Assembly: GCA_949752745.1 (NCBI GenBank)
Contig: OX457026.1
Coordinates: forward strand, 23,873,308-23,937,307
DNA from: Protula sp. h YS-2021
Taxonomy: Eukaryota > Annelida > Polychaeta > Sabellida > Serpulidae
Direction of reading: 5' to 3'
Length of the DNA stretch: 64,000 bases
Both the position numbers and the translations under genes were made by a program. The stretch's first letter is position 1. Each line of letters opens with the position of its first letter. The notes under the pieces were generated by a model that saw only the letters and a list, made by a program, of their open reading frames with translations, made no database searches and was not told the origin of the DNA. Below, in pieces: positions 23,165 to 35,164 of this stretch.

Positions 23165-23545
23165 TAGCAGGCCCTTTTTTTTAAAGCACACTGAGAATAT
23201 CTTGGCGTATTATTGTCGACAGCGACGAAACTCTCAAACTTGAGTTAAAAGTGGTTTGCAATTTCATATTCATGGTTGTTGTTGGCGATAACTGGGGTTT
23301 CTATATCCTAATCTGAAGAAATCATCTATTTTTTCCTCAATACAAAATTGTTATGTGAGCATAAATATCGTGCGCCTTAATTTATACTTGGTTCATTTAA
23401 GTGATGCGCTTTTTCAAAAATAACGCCATTGGCTAGAGTCGTGCGCCGAAACTGGTAAAAATGACATTAATGGTAAGTTGCATGGTCTATGACTCTTACT
23501 GTCATACGAAGAACGCAAGAGTCATCTAGAGCTGCGCTTCTTTAG
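23165..23545 (-). repeat. interspersed repeat with AGTCAT hairpin terminus, copy 1
   Basis: In inverse orientation this matches 27935-28230: GTCATAC-GAAGAACGCAAGAGTCATCTAG at the right end, GCGATAACTGGGG in the middle, and AAAGCACACTGAGAA near the left. The terminus TGACTCTT...AAGAGTCAT forms a short hairpin. A fragment of the same terminus (GTCATAGGAAGACAGCAAG) is at about 59857-59885. Confidence 0.7.
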
Positions 23546-24020
23546 CTGGGTTACTGGCATACCACTATTCTTTCCAACACATGTCTTGAACTTTATCAAA
23601 TTCCAAACCGGAACAGGGGACAAAATATTGGAATATTTTTCATTATCCTATACAATAACAAAAACTTTTTTGCTCTCACCGAGGCGAAATTTGAAAGCAT
23701 CTTTAAAACTTTCTGTGAAAGCATCTGTAAAGCAATCATTGACAAGACCTTGTTATTAATCCTCTGATAAGCTACAAATTTGCTTATACAATTGCAAAAA
23801 AAAAAAAAAAGTGGTAAAAATTAGATTCTGCCCCAAACAATTCTGTTGCAAGGTAAAAATTCATTCGCAGCTGATAGCTTGACCCGCACTTGTGTGTAAG
23901 GAAGGACGGGTTGTTATGGGTGGCGTCAACACACTGCCACTTTGGCAAGTTTTGTAAAAAAAAAAGAAAAAAAAAGAAGAATGTGTTTGAAAAAAATTGG
24001 AATGTAAAATGTTGACTAAA
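23546..24020. other. non-coding, nothing recognised
   Basis: AT-rich with poly-A tracts (23796-23810, 23956-23978). No gene recognised. Confidence 0.4.
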
Positions 24021-24512
24021 CTAGAGCCGTATTTCGCTAGCGAAATGTTAAACACTTGACAAAAATTAAAACACAAAAATACTTTCTTCAATGGGTTATT
24101 TCTTGAATAATATAAGTATTTTACAACATGCATACAGTGTGTTATACAACTATGTACAGAGCTTATGGCACAGCATGCATGCGGCTTATAATATTCTAAA
24201 AATCGGACCACTGTCAAAGAAAAAACAACTCCATAGGTTCATAAATTAATATCAGCTAAATATATTAGCAAACAACACAGCTTGAATATGTCTTATAAGC
24301 CGAGTAGTGTTTTCTTTTTGTTGACTTAAGGTTTGAGTGACTGATCAGGCATACGCTGTGTTATCTGTTTACGCAGTGAGAGCTCGCACAAAGCTGACTA
24401 ACTGTGTGGTGTTCTGTGCTTACGTTAAATGCTTCGCATTTACTTGCAGAAAATACACTCTTTTCATATGGCGTTTTAACAAAGAAAACGAAATCGAAGA
24501 CGAAAATAACAA
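24021..24512 (+). repeat. interspersed repeat, TTCGCTAGCGAA family, copy 1
   Basis: Begins CTAGAGCCGTATTTCGCTAG, with the palindrome TTCGCTAGCGAA followed by ATGTTAAACACTTGACA. It shares AACAACACAGCTTGAATA, TATTTACGCAGTGAGAGCTC and AAATGCTTCGCATTTACTTG with 26790-27745. It has ~150 extra bases (about 24112-24262) missing from the other copies. The ORF here is repeat-derived. Confidence 0.75.
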
Positions 24513-24969
24513 GAATGTCAAGGGACATTGTGACCAGCCGAAATCTAGTGAATCTATGAATAAGCTTGTGTGGTTGCCGAAAGTGGTAGTCACATTGTAC
24601 AAGCTTGTCCAAGGACAAAGCCCCAGCTAATGAAAAGCGATAAAACCAAATCCGGCGGGCTTGAACAAGGGAATTTCCCTGAAAAATTGGGTTTCAAAGA
24701 TGGCAATGAGCGAGCTAAATAATTAATTTAGCTACGGACCCGAACATAGACCGATAAATACATACAAAGATTTTTTTCCCAGAAAAATAACTTCGAACAA
24801 CGTATCGAAATTGTATCCACACATGTGTACTGTTGACATGTACTGTCGGACAAACACAATTAGTTCAAGCAGCAGAAACGATCAGAAACGACCAAACACA
24901 TGTGCCTTTTGAAAAGAAGAAAACGCCGCGTCTAAAACATCATTACTCAAGTTTAATGTTTTGGTATGT
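24513..24969. other. non-coding, nothing recognised
   Basis: No gene or repeat beyond short AT tracts. Confidence 0.35.
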
Positions 24970-25490
24970 AATATTTTGCGAGGTTTGCATTTCCGACCAG
25001 TGCGCATGTTTATTTAACTTGCGTCGATGCGCAGTTCGCATTTCAGACCAATGCGCATGTATATTCAACTTCCGTTGATGAGTGGTTCGCAATTCGGACA
25101 AATGCGCATATTTATTCCGCTTGCGTTGATGCGCTGTTTACATTTCGGACCACTGCGCATGTTTATTTAACTAGCGTTGATCAGCGTTTCTTATTTTAGA
25201 CCAGTGCGCATGTTTATTTAACTTGCGTTGATAAGCGGTTCGCATTTCGGACCACTGCGCAAGTTTATTTAACTTGTGTTGATGCGCGGTTTTTATTTCG
25301 GACTACTACGCATGTTTATTTTACTTGCATTGACGCGCGGTTTGAATTTTTGACCAGTGCGCACATTTATTTAACTTGCGTCATGCTCGGTTCGATTTCG
25401 AACCAGTGCGCATGTTTACCAAACTTGCGTCGATGCGAGGTCCGTATTTCGGACCAATGCGCATGTTTATTCAACTTACAAGTTTTGGCG
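24970..25490. repeat. 51-bp satellite, about 10 units
   Basis: TGCGCATGTTTATTTAACTT begins units at 25001, 25052, 25103, 25154, 25205, 25256 and so on to about 25460, a constant 51-bp period. Each unit continues GCGTTGATGCGCGGTTCGCA, TTTCGGACCAG. The unit is richer in CpG and GCGC than its surroundings. Confidence 0.9.
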
Positions 25491-26200
25491 GATCGCCTAA
25501 AAAATTAATTTTTCAAGAGGGGCCTAACTGGAGAAGAATCGTACAAAATTGGAAAGGAATTCAATAAAAATTGTGGGGAGAAGAAGCATTTTCCAAAATA
25601 AACGCTAATAAATTAAAAATGCCTCTCATATCGCCAATTTTTAGCGGATCGCCAAAATGAGGAATTTTTCAAAACAGGACTACTTAGAGAATAATCGTAC
25701 AAAATTTGAAGAAAATCTGATCAAAATTGTGTGAAAAAAAGCATTTTGAAAATGACCATAACATCACAAATGTCCCCTATTTGGCCAATTTCGGGCCAAA
25801 AAGAGTAAATTTTCACGATAGGCCTACCTAGAGAACAATTGTACAAAACTGGAAAGGAATCCGATCAAAATTGTGGGAGAAGAAGCATTTTGAAAATTAG
25901 GCAACAAAAAATTAAAAATGCCCCCATTTGCCCAATTTTAGGGGGATCGCTAAAAAAAGTAAATACAAAATTTGAAGAAAATCTGATCAAAATTGTGGGA
26001 GAAGAAGCATTTTGAAAATTGGCAACCACCAAATTACAAATGTCCCTAATTTAGCCAATTTTTGGCGGATCGCCAAAAACAGCAAGTTTTCAAGAGAGGT
26101 CTACCTAGAGAACAACTATCCAAAATTGGAAATGAATCCGATGAAAATTGTGGGAGAAGAAGCAATTTCAAAATTAGATACCAAAAAATTAAAAAATGTC
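25491..26200. repeat. tandem ~120-155 bp repeat with GGCGGATCGCC
   Basis: GCGGATCGCC-type words occur at about 25488, 25643, 25945 and 26065, with a decayed copy near 25797. Each is followed by TTTTCAAGAG-GG-CTACCTAGAG, AATCCGATCAAAATTGTGGG and AGAAGAAGCATTTTGAAAAT. Five units. The ORF at 26012-26386 is a by-product of this repeat. Confidence 0.8.
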
Positions 26201-26785
26201 CCCGGTTGGTCTGAAGTCGAAAACACATCATTTTGCGCATTTTATTCGAAACGCCCAGAGTGTTGTCTGTCCACTGGACTTAGACAACAATTACATTTCC
26301 TGGCAAAACATGAACACGCAAGGAGTAAAAACAAAAGCAGTGGCGCGGTAAGTGCATTATTATGTAACACATGTGCAAACCAATAAATAAATGTTATTGC
26401 TGTAAAACAAGCATAACAGGTTGGATTGTTCTACAAGGACGAGACAGTAATTGGGACAAAATTATGGGTTTTAATGATTTTAGGGAAATATCCTTCAACT
26501 TACACGTGAACAAATATATACCACCGACAGAGGAGGTCTTACAAATACAAAACACAGCGACTTCCCAGTATACGGACATTAAAATACACCAAAGTATAAA
26601 TTGTGTTTCTAAGGTAAACAATAAACAAGTTTGGGACATGCCTGAACATGAACCAGTCACAAACAGCGTTACAACCGATGTCCCAGAACAAAGATGGCGA
26701 CGTCAACAAATAAACAGCTGATCAATCTGGTTGGTTTTATTAACTTCTCTCTGAACAACAAATGATACTTTCAATTTTATGTTAA
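26201..26785. other. no recognised gene; one 116-codon ORF
   Basis: An open frame at 26371-26721 (+) has no recognisable domain and no convincing splice or promoter context. An overlapping minus ORF exists. I do not call it a gene. Confidence 0.4.
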
Positions 26786-27265
26786 ACTAGAACCTCACTT
26801 CGCTAGCGAAATGTTAAACACTTGACAAAAATTAAAACGCAAAAATACTTCCTTCAATGGGTGATTTCTTGAATAATATATTCCAAACAACACAGCTTGA
26901 ATACGCCTTATAAGCTGAGTAGTGTTTGGTTCTTGTTGACTTTCCTATTTACGCAGTGAGAGCTCGCACAAAGCTCACTGAGCAACTGTGTGTGATGTGG
27001 GTTAAATGCTACGCATTTACTTGCAAAAATACACTCTTTTCACATGGCGTTTTAACAAAGAAAACCAAATCAAAGACGAAAATAAAAAATGACGTGCACA
27101 TGTTCAGATCAAGCTCTTCATAAGTCCCAAGTTTCATGGTCGTAGGGCCAATAGTGTCAGAGAAGAAGAAGACACAAAAAATCGGAAATACTATCAAGAA
27201 GAAAAAAAAAAGGACGAATTTTGCTCGCACAAATTCATATAACCCTTGCAAGCCAAAGGCTTGTC
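26786..27265 (+). repeat. TTCGCTAGCGAA-family repeat, copy 2
   Basis: Starts CTAGAACCTCACTTCGCTAG and ends CCTTGCAAGCCAAAGGCTTG-TCAAGTGTTAAATAC. The right end, reversed, gives TTTAACACTTGACAAG and pairs with TTAAACACTTGACA of the left end, so the family has short terminal inverted repeats. Copies 2 and 3 are directly adjacent. Confidence 0.8.
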
Positions 27266-27745
27266 AAGTGTTAAATACTTCCTTCAGTGGGTTATTTCTT
27301 GAATAATATATTGCAAACAACACAGCTTGAATACGTCTTATAAGCCAAGTAGTGTTTGGTTGTTGTTGACTTAAAGTTTTATTGACTGATCAGGCATACG
27401 CCGTGTCATCTATTTACGCAGTGAAAGCTCGCACAAAGCTCACTGAGCAATGTGTATTCTGTGCTGTCGTTAAATGCTACGCATTTACTTGCAAAAAATA
27501 CACTCTTTTCACATGGCGTTTTAACAAAGAAAACGAAATCAAAGACGAAAATAAAAAGTGACATTCACATGTTCAGATCAAGCTCTTCACAAGTCCCAAG
27601 TTTCATGGTCGTAGGGCCCATAGTGACAGAGAAGAAGAAGACACAAAAAATCGGAAAAACTGTCGAGAAGAAAAAAAAAGGACGAATTTTTCTCGCACAA
27701 ATTCATATAACCCTTGCAAGCCAAAGGCTTGTCAAGTGTTAAATA
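27266..27745 (+). repeat. TTCGCTAGCGAA-family repeat, copy 3 (tandem to copy 2)
   Basis: More than 90% like copy 2 by eye over CTTCCTTCAGTGGGTTATTT through GCCAAAGGCTTGTCAAGTG, but lacking the TTCGCTAGCGAA start. It therefore looks like a tandem duplication sharing one terminus. ORFs of ~96 codons in each copy follow the repeat, not a conserved protein. Confidence 0.8.
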
Positions 27746-27934
27746 TTATGATATACACTTTCCCAAATATGTGGATCTACGGATATCCAATAGTTAAATG
27801 AGTTAAGCAGGTTTCAGCCTACCTGCGTCAAATGTCTCATTCTACCCCCTCCCATTCTACGGTTTGGGCCATGCAGGAAAAATTTTGCTGTACACTTGTA
27901 AAATATTTGTTGGTTCACAAGTAACGAGGTAGTC

Positions 27935-28230
27935 CTAGATGACTCTTGCGGTCTTCCTATGACAGCAAGAGTCATAGTTCCTTAGAAAGTGTGCATCACA
28001 TAAATGGACTAATTATAAATTATGGCGCACAAGTTTTATGGTCAGATAACAATTTTTTACTGAGAAAAATATGTCTTTTCTTGAGATCAGGATATCGAAG
28101 CCCTCATTATCGCCCACAACAACAGTGAATCCACAGTTGCAAAACCATGCTTTACTCTGGTTTGGGAGTTTCGCTGAGGTCGAAAATAATGCCCCAGGGT
28201 ACTTCTCAGTGTGCTTTTAAAGAAAAAGCC
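27935..28230 (+). repeat. interspersed repeat with AGTCAT hairpin terminus, copy 2
   Basis: CCTAGATGACTCTTGCGGTC-TTCCTATGACAGCAAGAGTC, then ATTATCGCC and CTCAGTGTGCTTTTAAAG: the inverse of 23165-23545. The two copies differ by several indels. Confidence 0.7.
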
Positions 28231-30208
28231 TGCCATTTCGAGCTTCGGTGTCCTTGAACGTGCGCCGAAAGATCCTAAGCCTCGAAAATTGAGATCAATG
28301 GCCATTTCTATTGCAGGAACTGTGACCCATTCTGTCCTAGGAAGACAGAAAGGGTCCGCTGGGACCAGTAACGAGGTTTTAAATGAACAAAATTCAAGAA
28401 TAAAAGGTTATTTCTGTTCTTCTAAAGGTCCAGTACATCTGATTTTATGGTTGTTTTAGAGCGTGCAATGTTGTGGGGAGTACCGGAATTCGAAATGTGA
28501 CACAAAAGGCTGTGCAACATTAATAAGCCAATTCGCACTTTTGACTTTTGCCGAAAAGTTTTTGCGTTTCGGCTGAATTCAGGTGAGATAAGGATATAAA
28601 GAAATCATAGGAAAAAACGGCAAAAATCAACAAAATTCCATTTTACCAGAAACATATTCACATGTTGATAATAAAAATGACTGAATAACATGTAAAATAG
28701 TTTTTAAAAGATCATATGATGGCTTTATAAATTTGAAAGTGTGCATGTTGAAAGAAAATTAGAATTTTGATGTTTTCCCTTATCATTTCTTTATAATTTA
28801 ACCCCCAACATTTTCATTGAAACAACACCTCCACCGAAAAAATCCGAAAGTGCGAATACACAGATAAAGACTTCCGCGGCCATATTGGAAAAACCATCTT
28901 TCGACGGTAAACAAACATTTCTTGTCTACAAAAATGGAGCTTCCAAATGACATCATTAAATGCAATTTTTGACTTTTTCAAGCACAACAAAATAAGACAG
29001 ACCATACAACTAGAACAAAAAGTACCAAAACCTTAATTCATGATAATAAGTACCAGTTGACAGCCTCTATTTACGTTTTTACAATGCATAAATTGAAGGC
29101 GATAATATAAGATCCTGGAGTTTTGCACACAAATTTTTGACATTTACTAAAAATTTCAAGGCAACCAGTCAAAATATTTTTTCAGAAATTAAACCCTTGC
29201 AAAATTAAACCTAATCGCGTCATTTAAACACTTTTACTTGACAATAGTGTCATTAATTGATTTATGGTCGAATTTTGAAGCTGTGTACCTTTGGACCTAT
29301 GACAAAAAGCTATATAAAACCCGGTAAAACAAGGTTGGGAATTGCTTCAAAAATATTGTTCAGTTGACACCAACATTGATTTTTGGAGATATTCCGGGTT
29401 AAAGGTAACATTAACCATCATTATTTTTTATTGTTTTGAAAATTTTAGTATGTCAATATTTTGCTATAGGCTGTTATATCAAATAGAAAATCGCCCATTT
29501 TAAAATCGCGGTACACAACAAGTTCAGTGTGCTCTGAAACGTGTTAGATGTGATGAATTCATTTTTTATTGAACTTTTCCCCATAAATTTGATTGACTAA
29601 ACACACCATTGAGTGTAATTTATTTTTTTTTCCTTTTATACAAGTCATACTAGGACGTTTTTTACTACTTGGCAGAAGCTTTTCGCGAAAATTGGGTACT
29701 TGCGCGAAATCTTCTAATGTCGATTTCTTTATCTCCGTGCTTTGTCATGCCCAAAGTAGAATAAAATATACTTTGCATAGTATTGAAAAATACATGCCGC
29801 ATGCTGTCCTGTTTTGACAATAAACATTCAGGTTGGTTTTTACATAAATTTTGGCGTCTTCTAACGCAAACGAAGACATGCATTTCTGCTATGTTTACCT
29901 TCTAAGCATTACGGAGAAAATGTAAAAAGCACTCTGATTGGCTAATGATCGAAACTCTTTATTCGTGTATTGGCTTTTATTGTGGTCCATGGCCCACAGT
30001 TCCGCCAATGAGCGATATTGACAGATTATGCTAATCAACAGAAACAATCAATACAATTTAAGACTAATACTATAAATCAATGAAAATTTTAATTGTATTT
30101 ACAGGTTTATTCTAAATCCAAATCATTTGTATTGTCCGTTTGTTTGAAAGTGCATCAAAACTTTTTTATTTATATGCTGAGGAGCTATTTGCAGGACAGG
30201 CTGTGTAA
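28231..30208. other. non-coding, nothing recognised
   Basis: About 2 kb of AT-rich DNA without domain-bearing ORFs. Overlapping small ORFs at 29593-29883 on both strands are chance. Confidence 0.45.
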
Positions 30209-30546
30209 TTTACAAACTTACGTTACGTCGAAATTTACGTACGGAAGGACGGCCGAAAAGAAATGAGAGAGTTTTCTTTTCTTAACTAGTCTTTATACCT
30301 GGAAAACATTAACATTCACAGTAACAGCATGAAGACACATAAAACCTTGTGCATAAAGTGGTGCATAAATGAGAATTTTAAAAATTACGTTAACACAGGA
30401 TATGAGAATCTTCGTGCAGTCGTGAAAAGATTACTACAACTTAAAATTTTTTGTAACTACAACTTTACAAACTTACGTTACTTCGACATTTACGTACGGA
30501 CGGACAGACGAAAAGAACTGAGATAGTTTTCTTTTCTTAACTAGCC

Positions 30547-31539
30547 TTATGCAGAGACATAAAAAAAGGGGGAGACCCCTCTAGCCATGTAACAGAATGT
30601 TATCAAAGAATTTACAACCTTATGAACATAGTGATTGTAAAACACTTCTCGGGTTTTCCAGCGACCAACTTTCATTTGTAGTTCTGGTGCTACCTCAGCT
30701 TCAGTCGCGATACTAGCCCCCGTAGTCCGAAACATTTTAGCCGAGAAACCTTGACCTTCTAATCCTGCAAGAGCTATAGACTCATTGAGAATATTTGTTA
30801 CCGTTGCAGCGGAGATTGGGCCATGTGACCTTGTTAACTGTAGCGGAGCCCTACGGGGTTCACCTTTAGGTTTTCTGACTGCCTCAGTTCGCTGAATATA
30901 TGCGCGCAAGCAGTCCACTGGGTCAATATGAAGGTCCGAGACCGGGGGAGGGATCGTAACTTCAAACCCTCCACGATTTCTGTCGTTTGTTATACCAAAA
31001 AACGTTATTGTCAACCCTCCATCAGCTTTGAAATTCACTTGATCTTTTGACAGCACAAACCTACAGTCTTCAAACTACGATGAGGTAGCATGACAAGCTT
31101 TTGGGGCAATGCCTGAGGTTCGGAGCATCATGGACAGAGCAAGCAAAATTATACATTTAAAGCGTAACATCTTAATGGGTAAACGCATATTATCACCCAT
31201 TTTGACGAACATCGAATAAAAAGGTTTCACCGGCTTAATAGATGAATGAGTTAAAGGACCTGTTGCTCCAGACTTAGCTAAGGCTGGTTCTAATAGCGAA
31301 ATATTTACATTCGGCCCTTTTGTAGTATCGAAAAGATGAGATAACGCTGCGTGGTTAGTACGCAGCACTGACCGTGGTCTATCCGAATTTTCGGCTATGT
31401 TAAACAGAAAAGTGGCGATAACAGGTTCTGATTTTGGGTGCTTTACTTTATTCTCGGGACAGAAAACAAAGGATTTATCTAGAATCCTGCTATAAGATGA
31501 CAGAGTATAACGAGCTACAAAATGGCAGTCTTTCAGCAA
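30547..31539 (-). pseudogene. tyrosine recombinase (DIRS-order), broken
   Basis: Two adjoining minus frames. 31075-31539 is the N-terminal helical DNA-binding part, ending at the first catalytic-core helices (LLALSMMLRTSGI). 30547-31056 is the catalytic part, with KMFRTTGASIATEAEVAPE holding the box-II Arg region and QMKVGRWKTREVFYNHYVHK ending in the candidate nucleophilic Tyr. The frames are separated by a short stop/frameshift near 31057-31078. In intact elements this enzyme inserts the circular cDNA. Confidence 0.8.
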
Positions 31540-31915
31540 CCTGAGAGGGCCAACCTGAATGAATCAAACTGTCGATCTAGATACTCGCCAAGCAAACATT
31601 CGCCTTTTTAAATATTTCATTGGTTCCATCACATGACCTTGGCGTACTGTTGTGGTAAGCCTCGGGGGTAGACGTAGTGGCAACGCTACTGACATTCGTT
31701 TCAGTCTTTGATACCATGATTGGACCTTTCAGATGGTTGTAATTACCGTTGCTTCTGCATTTTGCTTCGAAACGATGTCGAGCACCTTGTTTATCATACT
31801 GAACGGGGGATTTAGGTAATTGTTTTCTTGTGACCAGTTTTTTGGGATAAGGCATTCACTCCTTCCGATCCAAGATCCCCAAATCGACTGTTTTATCTCT
31901 CGAGCTTTGTTTCGT
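31540..31915 (-). pseudogene. linker between RNase H and recombinase of the Ngaro-like element
   Basis: A 92-codon ORF (31577-31855) rich in Lys/Thr/Ser with no domain lies between the RNase H end and the recombinase. It is probably the spacer of the polyprotein. Confidence 0.5.
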
Positions 31916-32990
31916 TTAAGTGGCGAACCGATCGGTAGTGTGTGGGCCCCATTGTTGATCTAATGGGGCGAATAAGTGTAGATGAAGTTCCCATTCGTAT
32001 TTTGTTCGCAGTCTTGATAGACGGTCTGCTGTGCAATTGTTTACCCCGGAAATATGGGAAAATATTAGGTGGGTTTTGTTCGTAAAGGCCTCTGACCCAA
32101 TTGCTTGAGCTAATTTTGATAGCTCCTCGTGTGCCGACCCCAGATGATTTACGTTTGTTATTGCCATGATATTGTCTTAAAGGATGTGAGCAACTTTGTC
32201 CTTGTTTTGGCTTCTGAAAGACTTTAGGGCTAGTAAAATGGCCATCAACTCGCGATAATTGGACGACTTGCGGTTACCGATTTTTGTTTCAACACTCGCT
32301 TTATACTGGTATTTGAGTTTCTTTATTCTTTTTGGCGGAATTTGAATTATAGGTAGATTCGACTCGCTGGTTGACTGAACTATGTAACCTATGAATTCCA
32401 ATTGTTTTGCTTGTACTAATCAAAACTTTTTGAGATTCACATACCACCCTAGGTTTTTCAAGGTGCTCAACATTAAACACTTTTTGTGTTCGAGGCTTTT
32501 TGATATTAATATCCCATCGTCCACATGATATACTATTCGCAGTCCGATTTGTCGTAGGTGCTGAACTACGGGTCGTAGTGCTTTGAGGAAAAAATAGGGA
32601 CTCGCGCTTAACCCGAAGGGTAGGACGTTCCAAACGTAAAAGTGTCCCTTCCGTGATATACTAAGTATGTTCTAAATTCGGCCTTGACACTAATGTGGAA
32701 AAACCCGTTTTCCAAATCTATTGTAATAAGGTCATCATTGAACTGAATAAATTCACACACATTTTCAATGTTTTCATTTGAAAACTTAGGTACGGAGCAA
32801 TAATCATTTAGTACACACACATCTGCAATAAGTCTATATTTACCAGATTTCTTGGGCACACAATAAATTGGTGACACACAATGTGGTTTTTCATGAACCC
32901 TTGAAATTGCGTTGATATTTAAGAAATGGTTTATTTCACTGTCAATGGACTTCTCTTTGCTTCCGGAAATTACTTTACGAGTTGGGTTTT
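31916..32990 (-). pseudogene. reverse transcriptase-RNase H (DIRS-order), broken
   Basis: Minus-strand pieces in order. About 32608-32877: KKSGKYRLIADVCVLNDY and LITIDLENGFFHISV, RT motifs 2-3. About 32400-32620, in another frame: YHVDDGILIS, the catalytic DD box. 32177-32401: GYIVQSTSES and ELMAILLALKSF, connection and RNase H. 31916-32167: SGVNNCTADRLSRL, the RNase H C-terminus typical of DIRS/Ngaro, then DRFAT. Frameshifts near 32620, 32405 and 32170 break it. Confidence 0.85.
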
Positions 32991-32999
32991 GACACGAAG

Positions 33000-33600
33000 G
33001 GGATTGGTACGCTATGCTTCAATCCAATCTAACACAGTAGCATTGTCATAAATATTTTCCATTTACCACTGTGACCCCGTAAGCTATTGGCTATAAAGCA
33101 CATTGAAATAAAACCAAACCTGGCGAATTGACCTATGAGAATACATGAGGCTATGCAATTAGAACAATACTTATGTAATAAAATGCAGGGCTGCAAAACA
33201 CACAACGACCAGTAAACACACAGATGGCGTGTTCTTCTTTCAGACTTTTTTAAATGCAGTGTTCACAATCGACAGATCGTTTATGACACTTTCGAGAGAA
33301 TCATATTGTTGTTGCTGCAACATTGAGATGATTTTCAGATTTGTCTCACATTAACTGGCTACGTTCTTGATAACGTGATAAGATCCTTTATCAGCACTGG
33401 TAATTCCTGTTATGAGTGGGTTAAACTTTAAATTTGCCGGCAACTTGCATCTAGCCAGAGAGTCTTTTACTGCGTTGAACTCTTCAAAAACCTCGAATCT
33501 TGAGTCCATTGTGTTCTCGGTGAGTCGAGTTGACAAGCCGAGGGCGCCTGTTGGTTGGCGCGTAGCCTCCGTGTGCTGAGCGTTGTCCCTTAATTGTAAT
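33000..33600 (-). pseudogene. gag-like region of the Ngaro-type element
   Basis: A 61-codon frame (33351-33536, with DSRFEVFEEFNAVKDSLARC and LPANLKFNPLI) has the flavour of DIRS-order gag but no zinc knuckle. The flanking parts are broken. The call rests mainly on position between A1 and RT. Confidence 0.45.
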
Positions 33601-33930
33601 TGTTTCTAATGTCCAGTGTCTTCACTTTCATCCAACGGCATTTCCTGATCTGATGTGATTACATTTATATGCTGATTTTTTGCTCAATGTATTTCGTAAA
33701 TTCGCTAAAGTCACGATTAGATTTAGTAACATGATCAGTTAGTTTGGTGGCTAAACTATCTATTTTGTTACTTAGAGTTTTTATCAATTCATCCATACCC
33801 GAGATGTTTCGAGATTTAGAAACAGTTGATATCTGTGATGTTTACTTAATACAAGATATCAGAATCTTTGCGCAGGCGCATAGAGATTACTACAACTTAA
33901 ACTTTCTTGTAACTACAATACCTTATAGTC

Positions 33931-35160
33931 AATCTGTCAATTAAGTAACGTTGTCGTTGTTATTAAACAGCTGATCTCTGATAGGATCTGTCTCTTACGA
34001 ATAAACACAAAGATGATGGATATTTTACAAACAAGTCCATCTGTTTTATAAGCACTATTTTTGGGAAATACCCAGTGGGTCTACAGAGCAAAATGGCTAT
34101 GGAAAAGAACTTCAGATTGTGACTGAAAAATTTTGAACGGTTGCAAATTGCCCTTTTTGGACCAATCAGACTGCAAATGTATGTAAAAAACGTCAATATT
34201 TCAAAATCTATTATCTTAAGTTGTCTTTTCTCTGAAGCGGTTTATTCTGTTAAAAGGAACTCTCCTTTTCCCGCAGCACAGATAAAATGATATGATATGG
34301 ATATGGCGTGATTTAATTAAAACATGCATAGTTAGACAGAGTAAACATAGCAGAGGAAAAATAAGAAAACTCGTGTGTATACTTTAATGGAATTTTATTT
34401 ACCAATTTACCAAAACTGATTAAAGCGCCACATGGCGAAAGGAAACGTAACCTAAATAAAACCACAACAGTGGCACAATGTTGCAAGTAAAGACATTATT
34501 TAATTTTAGTGGCTGAATATCATAAGAATCAGAATTTTTTGGGAAGCCATAGAAGTTTTTATAGGTTACAGATTTTACGATGATATAATGAAATTAATAA
34601 GTGGCCTTGTTGTTTCTAAAAACATAACAGAGCGTAACCGATGATAGGCGATGGTAATTTTTTGAGGTAATATTCACATTGTACCCTTGGGGGGTGCCCT
34701 TAGGTCTTTTGCCTCAGGTTTGGGGCAAAAGGCCCACTAAGGGCAAAAATTTTTCATTCATTTCTTCATGAAAAGCAAAAGGTATTAATAACTGATTCAC
34801 TATTGTGGAGGGAGAGGGACTTGAGGTTGAACACCAACCAACAAATAAGGAACCTATCTCAACTCTAAAGTTTTCTAGCAAATCGCGCTTAAGAGGGCCT
34901 CTTCCCCAACCCTACTCTACTTCCGGGTTACGTCACTTCCGGTTTCGTATACTCGCACTTTTAACGCAAATGACCTATAAAGAGGGACTCTTCATCCGAA
35001 AATTCGAGCTATCCCACTGCTGATAAATATTTTTAATTTAGCTTGTAGACTACGAAGCCATCACTAAGGGTTTTCCAATGCGTTAAACATTGGTTATCGC
35101 GATCCATCATAATAAAAAATTCTGTGGAACACAAAGCACCACATCGGTACCCTTTACAGA
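33931..35160. other. non-coding, one strong hairpin
   Basis: AT-rich sequence. At 34696-34744 GCCCTTAG...TTTTGCC pairs with GGCAAAA...CTAAGGGC around a 10-base loop (15 paired bases with a bulge). No gene recognised. Confidence 0.55.
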
Positions 35161-35164
35161 TGCC

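Larger units (their letters stand above)
30209..33930 (-). mobile_element. degraded Ngaro-type (DIRS-order) tyrosine-recombinase retrotransposon
   Basis: On the minus strand the order is gag-like, reverse transcriptase/RNase H, tyrosine recombinase. Ends are not LTRs but split direct repeats. A1 (about 33847-33923) recurs as A2 (about 30399-30463; shared ATTACTACAACTTAAA, TTGTAACTACAA). B1 (30464-30550) recurs as B2 (30209-30294; shared ACAAACTTACGTTAC, TTTTCTTTTCTTAACTAG). The order A1-ORFs-B1-A2-B2 is that known for Ngaro/PAT elements. Several frameshifts and stops make it inactive, and part of the gag-RT junction is missing or unrecognisable. Confidence 0.85.

Noticed and set aside
24970..25490. 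CRISPR array
   Set aside because: Regular period, but no unique spacers between repeats and the genome is eukaryotic; it is a satellite.
26012..26721. Two ORFs of 124 and 116 codons
   Set aside because: The first lies on a tandem repeat; the second has no domain, splice signals or conservation evidence.
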